From assembly GCA_003971905.1 (NCBI GenBank), contig RSEE01000030.1:134001-198000 (forward strand): a stretch of DNA of 64,000 bases. The letters are read 5' to 3'. Position numbers and translations under genes: made by a program. This stretch comes from Moniliella sp. 'wahieum'. Lineage: Eukaryota > Basidiomycota > Moniliellomycetes > Moniliellales > Moniliellaceae. Each line of letters opens with the position of its first letter. Positions within the stretch are counted from its first letter, which is position 1. This document shows positions 34,174 to 45,932 of this stretch, piece by piece. The notes under the pieces are model-generated. The model did not search any database and was not told the origin of the DNA. It saw only the letters and a program-made list of their open reading frames with translations.

Positions 34174-35999
34174 ATGCCCCCCGCCGCCCTCCCAGCGCCC
34201 CACAAGCATCCCCACACCGCCCGCCTCGTGTCCCTCGCCGGCGGCGCCCTCGTTGCGCTCAGCGCCGGCAGCAACTATGCCTTCTCCTCCTTTGCGCCCC
34301 AGCTGCAGGAGTCGCTCCACCTCACCTCGACCCAGATCAACCATTGGCCTCGCAGGCAACATGGGCGTCTATCTCTCTGGCCCCTCTGGGGCACCTGGGT
34401 CGACCAACATGGCCCACGCCTCGCTCTCTTGTGTGCCGCTACCCTCGTAGCCCTCGGCTACGGCGGCCTGTCTTTCTTTGCTCCCAATGGCCCACACCAG
34501 GACACGGGTCTGCTGCATTGCATGAACCCCCCAGCATGGCATCGCCCACCGTCCTTGCCCCCCTCTTCTTTTCCCTGGCGACTGGAGTGGCCAACTCTGG
34601 CGCCCTGGCCGCAAGCATGAATGCCCAGGCCAAGTCATGGGGCGGCAACCGTCGGGGAACAGCTACCGGATTGTCTGGCTGGATTTGGACTGAGTGCGGC
34701 CTTCTACTCCACCTTAAGCTCCACCTTCTTTGCGGACAATCCACGCAACTATCTCCGATCTATTGCCGTCATCTCCTTCTTCGCCTTTTTATCGCAGGCA
34801 CATTTGTTATTCGCATTCTACCCCCCGCCCATCACCATGCACACCACCATGCCCACTCAGCTCAAGCGCATCACGGCTCGCAAGCAGACGAACAGGCCGC
34901 AGTCCTTCCTACTCGTGTGCGTACCTTATCGTCCGCCCAATCGCGCTCTCGTTCCCGGTCTCTGTCGAGGCCGTATGGACGCCGTCGTACCACGTCAGAA
35001 GTCAGCGCGTTGCCCTGGTCTGGTATCTCGGCTGCGGCCGGTGCTGTTCTTCGTCCGATTCAGGCCGGAGGATGCGACTACACTCGCGGCCGATGTGGAG
35101 GCGTGGGGGGCTACGGCGCGGTTGGCGACGGAACTCGCGACCGCACTCATTCCGTTGGCCAGCTGGTCCACAGCCTTCCCGAGGGAGAGCCACTGCCCGA
35201 TCCACATGACTTGAACATCACTGGCTGGAAGCTGCTGAGTGACTATGACTTTTGGCTGCTGTTTACCCTTATGGCCATCGTTTCGGCGCAGGGCTGCTGT
35301 TGATCAACAATGTCGGGACCATCACTCGCACTCTCTATCGCTCGGGCTGAAGCACCCAAAATCACTCTTGGACGAGACCGAATGGGCTGTGCCCCTCGCC
35401 AGGACGCGGTGGCTGTTATGACTGGTGCATAGTCCCGCTGAAGGGGGCAAGAAAAAGCGAGCTGAACGGGCGGCCGAAGTGCACCGGTTGCAAGCTCAGC
35501 AAGTCAGTGCCATCTCGCTTGGCAATGCAGTTGGGCGTATTGCAATTGGTGTTCTGGCGATTTGGCTGTCAGCTTGGTGAATGGACAAGAAGAAATTCGG
35601 GTCTGGCTCCTGGTGCCTGTTTGCGCCATGGCAGTGGCCTCGCAAATGTTTGCAGCTACCCAGGAGCAGTCGGTACCGTTCCTGCACTCTTGATTCTGAG
35701 TAGCTCCACTGGGATCATGTACGGCACTCTGTTTGGAATTTGCCCCTCTCTCAATCTGGAATTCTTTGGCTTGGCCAACTTCAGTGCCAATTGGGGCATC
35801 CTCTCCCTTGCTCCCGTCGTGGCCGGTAATACGTTTAACCTCATCTTTGGTTATGTATGATTCTCACGTGCTCCAAACCCGGGCCCATGAGTGTCTGCAG
35901 GGGGAGGAATGCTACCGTTCAACGTTTGTCATCACGGCCTATTGTGCTGTGGCTGCATGCGGCCTGGCTGCCGCCCTCGTTGGCGCCGAGGACGCTTGA
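34174..35999 (+). CDS. MCH1: MFS transporter, MCH1/nodulin-like family
   Basis: Multi-pass membrane protein of the fungal MCH1 group (related to monocarboxylate carriers; yeast Mch1 is vacuolar and has no shown monocarboxylate transport). The N-terminus reads MPPAALPAPHKHPHTARLVS, then SAGSNYAFSSFAPQLQESL, IGLAGNMGVYLSGP and WGTWVDQHGPRLALL, the family's first helices. Later blocks include GLSAAFYSTLSSTFFADNPR, a Ser/Arg-rich cytosolic loop, LLSDYDFWLLFTLMAIVSGAG-like sequence and ECYRSTFVITAYCAVAACG near the end. About 600 codons. Many frame changes, some of which could be short introns. Confidence 0.8.
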
Positions 36000-36659
36000 C
36001 GTGGTTCTCGTGAACAGGAAGGCAAAATGATCCTGCTCGCTTGCGTTCCACTGCTGCCATCGCTTTTTTCCTCGATCTATTTCTCGTTAATCCCCCCTTT
36101 TCGCACAGCGTTTGGAATATTTGTATCTCCTTTGCACCTTTCTCTATTAGATCTCTTCAATGGTTCCCAGGCTAATCCTATGACCATCTACTCGTCTCTC
36201 TCACTCCCTGTCTTGCAGTGTCAATTGGTAGTAAAGCGTGGGGGCTTTGGTATGGACAATGGCAATATGGGGTCGAAACAATGTGGCCCCTTCATCTGTA
36301 TATCCTACTTACTAACATCCAATCACCCACAGCCATACGGCCTCCCGCACACCTCACATATAATGTCACAGTGGCATGGCATACCTACTTCTAGCGATCA
36401 GTGTGCTAAACGCTCTCGCATAGACGTGCGTTTAAACTAGAATACATCATCACGGCACAAATGGGCCCGTTCGCGACCCGCAGGAGAGGATGAAAAATGA
36501 AGGGTTCGTATAGCCAATCAAATGTCGTAAAGGAGCCAAATGATTCAGTTTAATTGTTGGCGCACACTGAGGGAGAGAGAGATTTACTAGTATAGACTTC
36601 AGCATCTCTCGCGGACATAATTTCGGCGCAGGTGGGAGGGCTGGTAATATATACTAACG
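36000..36659. other. Convergent intergenic region
   Basis: Between the MCH1-like (+) and DAL5-like (-) 3' ends. A/T-richer than the surroundings; no gene seen. Confidence 0.5.
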
Positions 36660-38380
36660 CTAGACACTGTACCGGAACTCAGGGTTGGACCGGTCGGTCA
36701 AGTTGAGGAACTCGTGATTCTTAGTTGGTGGCTTGTATGTGCCGTTGGCGATCGCTTCCTCCTTGGCCCGGTCGCGTTTGCGGTTCTCCCGGGCAAAGAG
36801 GAACCAGATCAGAGCAAAGTCCAGAGCACAGATGAAATAGATGATGGCCATGGCAATCTTGGCAGGCAAGTAACGGGGAGCCGTGTTATGTGTCAAAATC
36901 TGAGGTGAGATGATGTTCTGTGCAGGTGTGTGGAGATGCAAATTAAGATGTCAGATCAAAAGTTAGTCGATAATCGTTCTACAGAACAAAAGAGAAGCAC
37001 ACACGTACGCCGATGGTGTAGGCCACAGACTGAACGGCTGAAACCGTAATTTTCTTACTCGCCCCTCCAACGTTGGACGAGGCAAGTGACAAGAGGATGA
37101 TCCATCCCACAGCCATTGCACCCGTTAGGAAATATCCAATCAGTGCCGGCACCTTGTTCGGCCATCAGGACCGCCCCCACAAAGCCAGGGATGTGACCCA
37201 CAATGCCCCAGAAAATCCGCTTGTTTGTTCTTGACGCGAGCCAGCTGAGCACAATCGGACCACTATTTCGACCGCGCCGAGCGGTGTCACCAGAATCAAC
37301 GACTGGTTCGCTGTGTATCCGAAGCCCATGACAAGCACGGTGCCAAACGAGGTGGCGAAAGCGTTGGGAATACCAGCGGCCATCAGCCAAAAAAGCAGGC
37401 CCACGTGAATGGTTCCAGCAGCGCTTCGCGGCACTGAGCCCAGCAAAGTGCCGGGATCCAATTCCTTGTTCGTTGCCACGCAGGCGCTCAATGTGAATCG
37501 CCTTCTCCCGGTCGGTGAGGAACCAAGCATCGGCGGGCGAGTTGGGCACTAGCATGTAAAACATAGCCCCAAACAAGACTGCCATCATGCCAAACACGAT
37601 AAAGCAAATCTGCGCCACCGCGCAGGTTGCGTGCGGGTCCGATCCCACATGCGTCGCGATCCCATACGCAATCGCACCCCCCAAGATCTGGGCTAGACCA
37701 CAGCTAGCGAACCAAAGGCCAACACGGAGAGCTTGTTCACGGCGAGTGTACCATTGGCTGGTATACACCACCCATGCAGGCACGACCGTAGCTTCCGTGA
37801 GGCCAAGGAAGAATCGTGTGGCAAGCAAGCCACCATAGGACTTGACTCCCGCTTGTGCCGCCACAATCACACCCCAGATAATGACATTGATGGAGACGTA
37901 CGGCCGAAGCGGAAAGTATTGCAACAGACGGATGGTGGGGAACTCACCTACAGCTAGTCCAACAAAGAAGAGTGTGGCCACCGCGTTAAAGTGCTCTCCC
38001 ACCGCCAAACTGGGTATGGACTTTTTGATCCCCAGTGCAGCGGCGTACGAGATGGATGTCTTATCCAAGAACTGGGTAAAGTAGATGACCAGCAACATGG
38101 GAAGCACGTGTAAATCCACCTTGCGCACAAGCCGGCGCTTTTCTTCGGCCGTCACCTCCCCCACCTCACCGACGCGAGCGAGGACTTGGAGGGCGTCATC
38201 TGCATGAGAGTTGATAGCCTCTTCCGATTCCGTAGTGGCACGCGCGCCGGCGTCGTATTTCAAGTCATTAACCTCTTCGCCGTGGTTGTCAACCGAGCTG
38301 CGCCGCGATTCTGGCCCCCCGGCGGCTGCACCTTCAACGTCAATCTTCTCGTCCTTTCCTGAGGCAGGCGAAGCGACCAT
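36660..38380 (-). CDS. MFS permease, allantoate/DAL5 family
   Basis: Anion:cation symporter family (allantoate, nicotinate, pantothenate and similar). The N-terminal cytosolic part is charged (MVASPASGKDEKIDVEGAAA). Then comes VRKVDLHVLPMLLVIYFTQF, LDKTSISYAAALGI and GLAVGEFPTIRLLQYFP, typical of this family, plus RREQALRVGLWFASCGLAQI and the TM6 region. The last exon encodes IISPQILTHNTAPRYLPAKI with the final helix and an RKRDRAKEEAIANGTYKPP tail. One intron of 101 nt (36918-37018). About 540 codons. Frame changes near 37440, 37260 and 37170. The substrate cannot be inferred. It lies alone, without metabolic neighbours that would point to one. Confidence 0.88.
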
Positions 38381-39495
38381 TCTTCTTGGGGAACGACGCG
38401 GCGGGAAGGGGGGATATGGTGGTTGGGGGAGATGTGGTATACAGGCAAGTATATATATTCACAGGACCTGTTCAAATGATGTGCCGATGCGACATGCGTG
38501 AATGTTCCATTGCCGTGCTGGGCAGAGAGGGATGCAGGGAGTGTAAGGAGTCGAGATGGCACAAAGCCGGGTAGGTGTCAGGGGGCAATTGAAAGAAGCC
38601 AAAAGATGATGGAAAGGAGACAAGCAAGGGATGCCATTGAACTCGTCAAATCCCGTCAACCCAAGCTTCAACCCCCCCCTAATCCGCCCACCGCGGGAAT
38701 CGGCCGCCCGAACGCAACCTGCTACTCCCCAACCCCCCCCGCCCGGTGATCCCGGTATTAACACAACCAAGGGAACGAATCGGCCTAATCCAAGATGTAA
38801 GACACCGGAGGAACTCAAGTGGTTGGGTGATGAACCTCTGGTGATCAAGAGCAATGCAATCGCGATGGTGGTGGTTACGGTCTAAGCTTTAAGCTGTAAG
38901 TCTTTTGCCACACCTCGAGGAGACAGCGCGTCAAACACACGTGGAAGCTTCGGAGGTCAAACTGGTCAAATAAGCCGCAAAGTCTGACAAGGCCCCTTGA
39001 CCCATGTACGGGACCGCAGGTCCCAACACGAGATCCTCGATCGGCACCCTTCCATTCCCGGCAAGATGAGACGCCACTGCTTTATTGTGCCTCGCACGGC
39101 CCAGATGCTGGCTGGTCCGGTCTTGAGGGCTGCGATTCAGTACTCAATGGCGGTGGGAGGACTCACAGATGTTGACCCCAGCAGTGGACAAGCAGGCTAC
39201 TAGGCGTTTGTGGATACAACCTTGAATGGCATGCTGACGCACATTTTCGCGCGCTTGCTTCTCTTATCCTACCGTGCAATAAGGTATTGGCCGTGCATGT
39301 GTGCCATTTGAATCGCTCCTAGTCCCTAATGCAAGGAAGCATGTGCTGCGACCCCCTCCCCCGCAGCTGGTTACGCAACCGCGGCCGACGTGCCCTTCAG
39401 CCTGACAAAACATGATGCATGACGGACCTTCACGAATGACGAAGCGATGAAGGATGAAGCTAGCTTGAAGCTTGAAGTGGGGTCAAGATGCTAGC
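38381..39495. other. Intergenic region with AGCTTGAA repeat
   Basis: About 1.1 kb. Contains the DAL5-like promoter on the left. A TAAGCTTTAAGCTGTAAG string lies near 38883 and an AGCTTGAAGCTTGAAG tract at 39456-39477, similar to the tract at 14845. No gene recognised. Confidence 0.5.
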
Positions 39496-41565
39496 CTACC
39501 TGTCGAGATGCGACAATGAACCCGCCAGGCAACAGCCGTCCTGGTTTACCGACAAGCGCACCCACCCGGGTGCTAGAGTACAGGGCAAGAAAATACATTC
39601 CTCTTTCTCCAACGTGGATAACCAAAGACCGTTGGATCCATCATGCATCATGGAGACGTTTCGATAGCACTCGTTGGTGAGCGCGAACCGCTGAGGGTGC
39701 AAAGCAAGCACAGGGGGTGCTGGCCCGCCCTCGGCCTCGTCCGCCAGCGAATCCGAGGGAGCCCTGGGCGTCGTTGTCACCTGGCTGGAATAGTGGACCG
39801 GACGCACTTCGAACCCCTCGGAGCCACGGCGCATGCGCACATGGCCCACCTCCGGTGCTTCCATCACGCCATGTGCTGGCATGGGCGAGGACGCAGCCGC
39901 GGTTTCTTGACTGTGCCAGCTCGTTCCGTTGGCCCGGGCTGGTGCAGGCCCCGGGGTGATCGAGGCGGCAGGTTTGCGGTGACGGAGAGAAACTCCCCCT
40001 TGCGCAGGTAAGCAAGCGGGACATTTTCGTCCTCATTTTCTTCCTCCTCTTCCTCTTCCTCTTCATCGACATCGACATCGACATCGGTGGCATCGGACAA
40101 GAGGGCTGCTGCGGAGGAAATGGACGAAGCAGAGGAGCGCCTAGCTCCGCGTGAGCGCGAATTCTCCGCTTGAGCTTCCCGTGCCAAGTGTTCTTGACGA
40201 TACTGTCGTTCCATAACGCGTAAAGGATCACGAGGGGGCCAACGGTATTGCGCTAGAGGATCCGAAGCAGTGGGATAGGACCAGCCCGACAGGTTGGCCG
40301 CCGTGGCGGCAGTAGCTTGCGCTGGGTATGGGGCAAGACCGCCCGCAGCGCATGAGGGACATGGGTAGGGGGAGCTGGTGGTACAGGCATAGTAGCCGGG
40401 TAGGTGGTCAATGTAGGTGCGAACCAGAGCCAGGGACGAGAGCCCAGTGTGGCAAGCAAATTGGCAACCGTGCCCACAGAAAAGGGATACTGTGCCTCGG
40501 AGCTGGAGATGCGACCCCGGCGGGCCAAGGTGGCCGCACGACTGGTTTCGGAGGACTCGATGGATGTTTGGTTGGCCATGGTGAGGAAAAACATGTACAG
40601 TGAAAAGCCCCCGACGAGCAGCAGGATCAAGCAGGAAAAGACCATGTTGGTCAGTAGCACCCCCATCACGAACGACGTGGGGGCCCCGCGGCGAATACGC
40701 CACGCGTCGAGAGCGACTTGGGCCAATAGATAGAGATTAAATGACAGACACACATCCACCGCCAAGAGGAACCGCAGAAAGTCGCCATAATTGCGCGCGC
40801 CAATACAATTGCCCAGCCAAGGGCAGTGATGGTCCATTCGCGCAATGCACACCCCGCAGACACGGCAGTGTGGGCGCGCGGGGCTGGAACCAGCGGCAAC
40901 GAGTACACATCGTGCCCCCCCTGCTCGCAAAGGCGGTACAACTGCCGGCGCTGGGCCAGGGCAAGTGCCTCGGACGAAGGCGGGGTGGCTGAGCTGCTGG
41001 CGCTCGACGTGTCCGACTCTTCACCCCCTCCTCCTCATCCGCATCAAGTTGCGACACTTGGGACGTGCTCGCGAGGCCATTGAGAGCAGCGACAACGTCG
41101 GGGAAGGCGGTGACAGGCGGCGTCCATCCGCGCGCATCGATGCGCCCGGGATCACTGAAAACAGAGCTGAGGTAGCTCGCATACAGGGCACCAATGCCAA
41201 CGGTGAGGGGGCCAATGGAATGCGCCAGGGCGCGGCGGAAGGGTAGAGCCCCTCGAGATGGGCCGTGTAGAAGTAGTGGACCAGGAGCGCCTCGGCGCTG
41301 ATGCAGAGCGAGCTGATGAGCAGCAGCACGCCACCCACCCAGATGCGCTGCGTGAAGGTCAGGGGGGGACGCTGGCCGGGCACATGGCCGGGGCGGGTGG
41401 GCGGAGGATAGGTGCTGGCAAACGCAGCGGACGGGCCAGGAGACACTCGGCACCAGGCACATCGAGGCTGTCGTCCGACGGACTATCGGCGCTGGCGCCG
41501 TCGCTGCCCGAGCCCGAGGCGGAGGCGTCGGGGTGTGGAGTCAAGTGTGCGCCCCAGGCATCCAT
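39496..41565 (-). CDS. DHHC-type palmitoyltransferase
   Basis: Membrane enzyme that S-acylates cysteines. The Cys-rich domain reads HCRVCGVCIARMDHHCPWLG then NCIGARNY (about 40790-40875), with the catalytic DHHC intact. Hydrophobic segments lie before it (RIWVGGVLLLISSLCIS, LALVPCM...) and after it (VMGVLLTNMVFSCLILLLVG). The tail holds QYRWPPRDPLRVMERQYRQE, a Ser-rich stretch, an Asp-Val then poly-Glu run (about 40020-40085), LAYLRKGEFLSV and GHVRMRRGSEGFEVRP. The start is taken at 41565 (MDAWGAHLTPHPDAS). Frame changes near 41360, 41000, 40330 and 39880. The end is uncertain and depends on the last frame change. Yeast subtype (ERF2, PFA3, PFA4 or SWF1) not assigned. Confidence 0.88.
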
Positions 41566-41954
41566 CGTGGGGTGGTGGGTTCTCCCGCCTGCGCTGGGCT
41601 GGAGCGCATGCGCGCCACCATGGAGCGCCTCGCTCGCACCGCACACGCGACGCTCGGGGGCTGCTGACGTGGTGGCTGAACATTTCAAGCGCCATGACGC
41701 CAGCGGTGTGCGTACTCGGTGAGGAGAGCGGGCATTGCAATGCATAAGGGCCGTGCGCTTATTGGCGTTGGGCTGGGGCTTGCCTTGGCTAACACTGACC
41801 GGTTGTCGCTTCCCGTTGACCCGGCTCGGCGATGAGTTGAGGCTCCCAGCAACGCCCCACCCAGCGTACCCCGGCTTATGTCCGGCGGGGGCCAGCCCAA
41901 CCAGAAGCCCACCCGCCGACTGCAGTCATCCCTACCACCATCTCTCCATTCACC

Positions 41955-43088
41955 ATGCACCCAGCCACGCAGAAGGCGCTCCAGCTGACGCATGCCCCAC
42001 CGGGATCCGCCAAGGGCACGCCCCACACCGTCGCTCTGGCCACCGTCCCCGTCCCCACCCCTGGTCCCGGGCAAGTGCTGGTCCGCATCCTCGCCTCGGG
42101 CTTCAACCGACGCGACGAGTGGGCGCGCCACGGAATGTACCCTGGCTTGGTCTACACCAACTCCACCTTGGGCTGTGACGCGGCTGGTGTCGTGGTTGCC
42201 CCCTCGGAGGCCGCCAAGGCAGGCCTGGTGTTACTCGCGCCCCAGCGCGGCTGGGCCTCCGACCCCGCTGGCCCGGGACGCAGCGCGGAAGATGCAGGGC
42301 CCAACGAGTTTGGCGGTCGCGGCTTTGGCATCCTCGGCGCCACCAAAGCGACCAATGGGGTGGGCACGTTTTGCGAGTACATCGTGGTGAACCAGGACCA
42401 AGTGGTGCCTGTGCCGGCGCACTTGGATGCGGTCCATGCCGCCGCGCTGCCCTGTGCGGCGACAACAGCGTACCGTGCCTTGTTTACCAAAGGCCAGCTA
42501 GAGGCGGGACAAATCGTGTTGATCACTGGCATTGGCGGTGGAGTGGCCCAGCTGGCAGCCCAATTGGCTCGTGCGGCCGGGGCCCGCGTCTTTGTCACGG
42601 CCGGGAGCGAAAGTAAGTTGGCGCACGCGATCGACGTGCTGGGCGTCGAGGGCGGTGCGCTGTACAAAGATGCGCAGTGGCCTCAACAGATCAAGAAGTT
42701 GGTCAGCGCGGATGGCCAGGGCAAGGCACTGGACCTGGTCATCGATTCGGCTGGAGGCGATATCATGACCCAGTCAGCTCTCGCTGGCTTACGGAACGGG
42801 GGCAAAGTCGTCTGTTATGGCATGACTGCCGCGCGCAGATTAGCTTTGATATGCGCGCCGTCTTGCGCAACATTGACCTGCTCGGCTCCACCATGGGTTC
42901 CACCCGCGAATTTCGCGAGGCAATCGAGTTTATCGGTAAACACCGCATTTCCCCAGTCATCGATACTGTCCTACCCCCCTGGAGCAGGCGACTGAAGGGT
43001 TCGCTTTGTTGGCTGACTCGTCCAAGCGGCAGGCGGCAAGATTGTGGTCCAAATTACGCCTACTTCTGGGCCAGTTTCGAGCCTCTGA
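41955..43088 (+). CDS. Zinc-type alcohol dehydrogenase-like quinone oxidoreductase (MDR family)
   Basis: NAD(P)H-dependent medium-chain oxidoreductase. The GroES-like part includes PGPGQVLVRILASGFNRRD and LGCDAAGVVV. The Rossmann part has LITGIGGGVAQLAAQLARAA (nucleotide-binding glycines) and DLVIDSAGGDIMTQSALAGL. The end reads STREFREAIEFIGKHRISPV and GGKIVVQITPTSGPVSSL then TGA. About 378 codons. The catalytic-zinc cysteine is not evident, as in quinone-reductase-type members. One frame change near 42835 and another near 42982. Its start lies 390 bp from that of the DHHC gene, divergent. No intron seen. Confidence 0.9.
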
Positions 43089-43916
43089 GAGCCCAGGCCT
43101 CTTTCGTTCCACAACCAGCTCCCACATCTACCGTGTGAACTACCCTGATTTCTCCTTTTTTTCCCGAGAAAAACGCGATAAACAAGACATGCAAATCCAG
43201 CGAGCTTAACACACGCCCAAAAGGATTGTGAGGGGTGGGGGGGAGGGATATGACGGCATGAAACAGTTAGGGTGCCGAAAGACTTCCGAAGAGAAACTGC
43301 CAGGGCTGATAGTGAGCCAGGGCTGAAAAGGAGCAAGAAAGCATAAAGCCGATATTGCTTTCATGAGACAGTGCCTGCGCGGGACTTGTCCGGGACTTTG
43401 GCTCAGCCGTCCTCGGGTGGAGGTAGGAGCGCCCGCTGAAAAACACGGTGGCAGTAGGAAATGCTGTTTCTTTGGCAAACATACCCAGGCGTATAGGCCA
43501 TCGTAACTACTGCGCCCATGTCGACGAGACAGCGGAGGTTTGTGTCTGCAGTGATGGTACGGCTGCGGTTCTTTCTCTTCCTAGGCGGGCATGGAGACTC
43601 GGACTCTGATTCCAAACGGACCTTCTTTTGTGTAGCGCCCATCTGGTCCCGATAATGCGGATAATGTCAATTCGGTAAGAGTAGGAGGGTGATTCGGCTG
43701 CGTTATAAGCTGGCAGTATCCTAGAGCTCCACAAATCGATTACGGCCGAGCCACCGGGAGAGGGGTGAACCACCGTTGACCGTTGAGCAGGGCCGAGCCT
43801 CAGCTCGGTTGTGCAGGGGAAGTATGCTTGCCAGAATGGCACTGGTTGATGTACGAGGGAACCTTGAGAATGAAGCGTTCGACTAACATTTTGCGAGCGA
43901 GGTGGCTACGCCACTG
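43089..43916. other. Convergent intergenic region
   Basis: Between the oxidoreductase (+) and lipase A (-) 3' ends. Short frames in both directions without recognisable motifs. Confidence 0.45.
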
Positions 43917-44929
43917 CTAAAAGCCCTCTTGGGCCAGGTCAGAGCAGATTTGCTGGTAAAACTGTGCGGCTTGGAACGGGGGCGGTCCGGCATGAGGATG
44001 ACGACGGTACGAGGGCAAGGTGGCTGCCCAACCAATGATCTGCATGTGATGCACGTCATGGAGTGTGCCTTGGTACTGCCCCCACTGCGAACTAGGGACC
44101 GAGACAAGACCATCGTTCGGATCCGGGAGGAGAATGCGATAAAAGGGATAGAGGTAGTGCCAGCGCGGAGGCTTAAACGAAGCGCCCCAACTGAACATCT
44201 TACACCTCGTACCGGGCACAAGGTGCGACTGAGGATCCGGCGCGTCGTCCAGCGCTTGATTGAAAATCCGAAGAAAGCGCAGGGTGAGCTGCTCAAATGC
44301 CTCTCCCCCACCTGGGACACCAAGACGGTGCAGCGCACGCAGCAGAGTGGGGATCCGCTGGCGGCCCAGCACGTGGTCCAACAGTACATCTGCCACTCTC
44401 GAGCCGCGATGAGGCGTGGTGATGGTTGTTGTACTGGCCACCTCGAATCGCGGGGGACGAGAAGAACTGCATTTCTGCACTACCGTCCAAGCCAGACTCT
44501 CCGGATCCTCCGTTCGAGCTGACTGGCTGGGGGGGGACGGGGCCCAAGCGCGGCGCTGGCGCGCAACTAGGAACCGTGCGTCCAACCCCCCCATGGAATG
44601 GCCGACGAGGTTGACCACCCGCTCCGAGGGCAGGATGCCCTGGCGGTCCAGCCAGGCATCGATTTGCTGTTCGAGCGCTTCGGCGCGAACGGGCATGCTG
44701 CCAGTAAGCGGGACACGGGTTGCATGGGCATGCACGCCGCGAGCCTCCAGCTGGTCCAGCACCCACGCCAGTAGTGGATGGGATGGAGGGGCGGAAGATG
44801 GATCGTGTCCCACCCGAACAGGCCGTGGGCAAAAATACAGGGTACTGCGCGCGCCCGTCTACCCACTGCGCCCGTTGCCGCCATGGTGGTGGCACTTCCC
44901 GGTGACGATGATGTCGATGATGGTCGCAC
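43917..44929 (-). CDS. TGL2-like lipase A (alpha/beta hydrolase)
   Basis: Serine hydrolase of the TGL2 group (yeast Tgl2 is a mitochondrial triacylglycerol lipase). The oxyanion-side motif CIFAHGLFGWDTI, then LLAWVLDQLEARGVHAHATR, RAEALEQQIDAWLDRQGILP and the nucleophile elbow VNLVGHSMGGLDARFLVAR are clear. TITTPHRGSRVADVLLDHVL follows. The acid is probably in LPDPNDGLVSVPSSQWG and the His in DVHHMQIIGW. About 338 codons with one frame change near 44800. The start is ATG at 44929 (MRPSSTSSSPGS). A paralogue lies at 48349-50521. Confidence 0.88.
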
Positions 44930-45027
44930 ACAGGTGTGAGGTCATGTGGGCCAAATGGTCACATGGTCACTGGAGGAACGGCATCCTTTGCTTTACACTT
45001 GGACTGGATGGGCACGCCGTCAAGTAA

Positions 45028-45114
45028 GGTGCTATGGTGTAGTGGTCATCACGTCTCCTTTACAGTCTGACTGTCAAACGGAGAAGGTCCGCGGTTCGAA
45101 CCCGCGTCGCGCCA
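45028..45114 (+). tRNA. tRNA-Val (UAC) with 14-nt intron
   Basis: Arms: acceptor GGTGCTA/TCGCGCC (one mismatch and one wobble), D-arm GTGTAGTGGTCATCAC as in Val tRNAs, anticodon stem TCTCC/GGAGA, T-arm CGCGG TTCGAAC CCGCG, discriminator A. The 21 nt between anticodon stems hold loop TTTACA, an intron of 14 nt after position 37, and C38, giving anticodon TAC. Confidence 0.85.
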
Positions 45115-45115
45115 G

Positions 45116-45121
45116 TTTTTT
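45116..45121 (+). terminator. Pol III T-run terminator of tRNA-Val
   Basis: Six T residues begin two bases after the tRNA 3' end. Confidence 0.8.
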
Positions 45122-45932
45122 GGCTTTTCGTTTTGGAAACAGTGCATTTGACGTGGCAGTGGCGTTGCGGTGGCGCTCACCCTCCGCGGCTGCCCTGGAG
45201 TTTCAAATCCAAGCCCAGGGGGGCTAGTCAGTTGTGTACGTCAACGTTGAACACGTTTATCGGTGAACACGTCTCCAACACGCCACTACACGCAGCACGG
45301 CGCGTACGTGGATGGCTGGATGGCACGGCGTGTTGCTCAAGAGTGGGGGTTACCGGTTAGGCAGGCCGGGCACGCTGGAACAGCTGGAATGGTGGAACGG
45401 CATGGCAGCCAGCTGGGGCGCAAGCCACCTGGCCCATGCCAAGAGCCCTATATCCTCGATCCCTCGATCATCGATCATCCACCAGATAGCAGCGCACCCT
45501 CATGCACCACACCGCAGCTGCCCGGCCGATCAGGCGGAGCATCCGCGTCTGAGATCCAAGATCTGACGTCTGACATGCGCTCAGTGCCCCCGCGCGGAGC
45601 GCTGGCGTGGCTGCCTTGGCCTGCCTTGGCCCGCCTTGGCCTCCTACACTGCACTCCTGCGTCCCAGCACGGCCAAATGGGCGCAAGCAGGCGCACTGCC
45701 CCCTCGCTTCGCCTCTCGTTGCACCGCCAACGGGGCACGAGAGCACTGTGTCCTTCTCACCTATAGCCCCCTTGCCTCTTTCGACCCCGCCCCTCTACCC
45801 ATCTCCCCATCTCCCCGTCTCCCTGTCTCTCCGGGCCAAGCTCCTCTGTTTCCTATCCCACCTCCACCTCTTTCGTTCTTTCGTTTGTCCCCTGTCCCTC
45901 GCGTCCTCTTTTCCGTACCTCCGCCCACTTCC
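45122..45932. other. Intergenic region, LIM gene promoter
   Basis: No gene recognised. The right part (45770-45930) is CT-rich, as expected for a fungal 5' flank or leader before the LIM gene. Confidence 0.5.

Noticed and set aside
45028-45114. tRNA-Asp reading (GTC seen inside the loop region)
   Set aside because: The GTC falls within the intron; stem pairing and the position-37 rule give TAC, and the D-arm fits valine.
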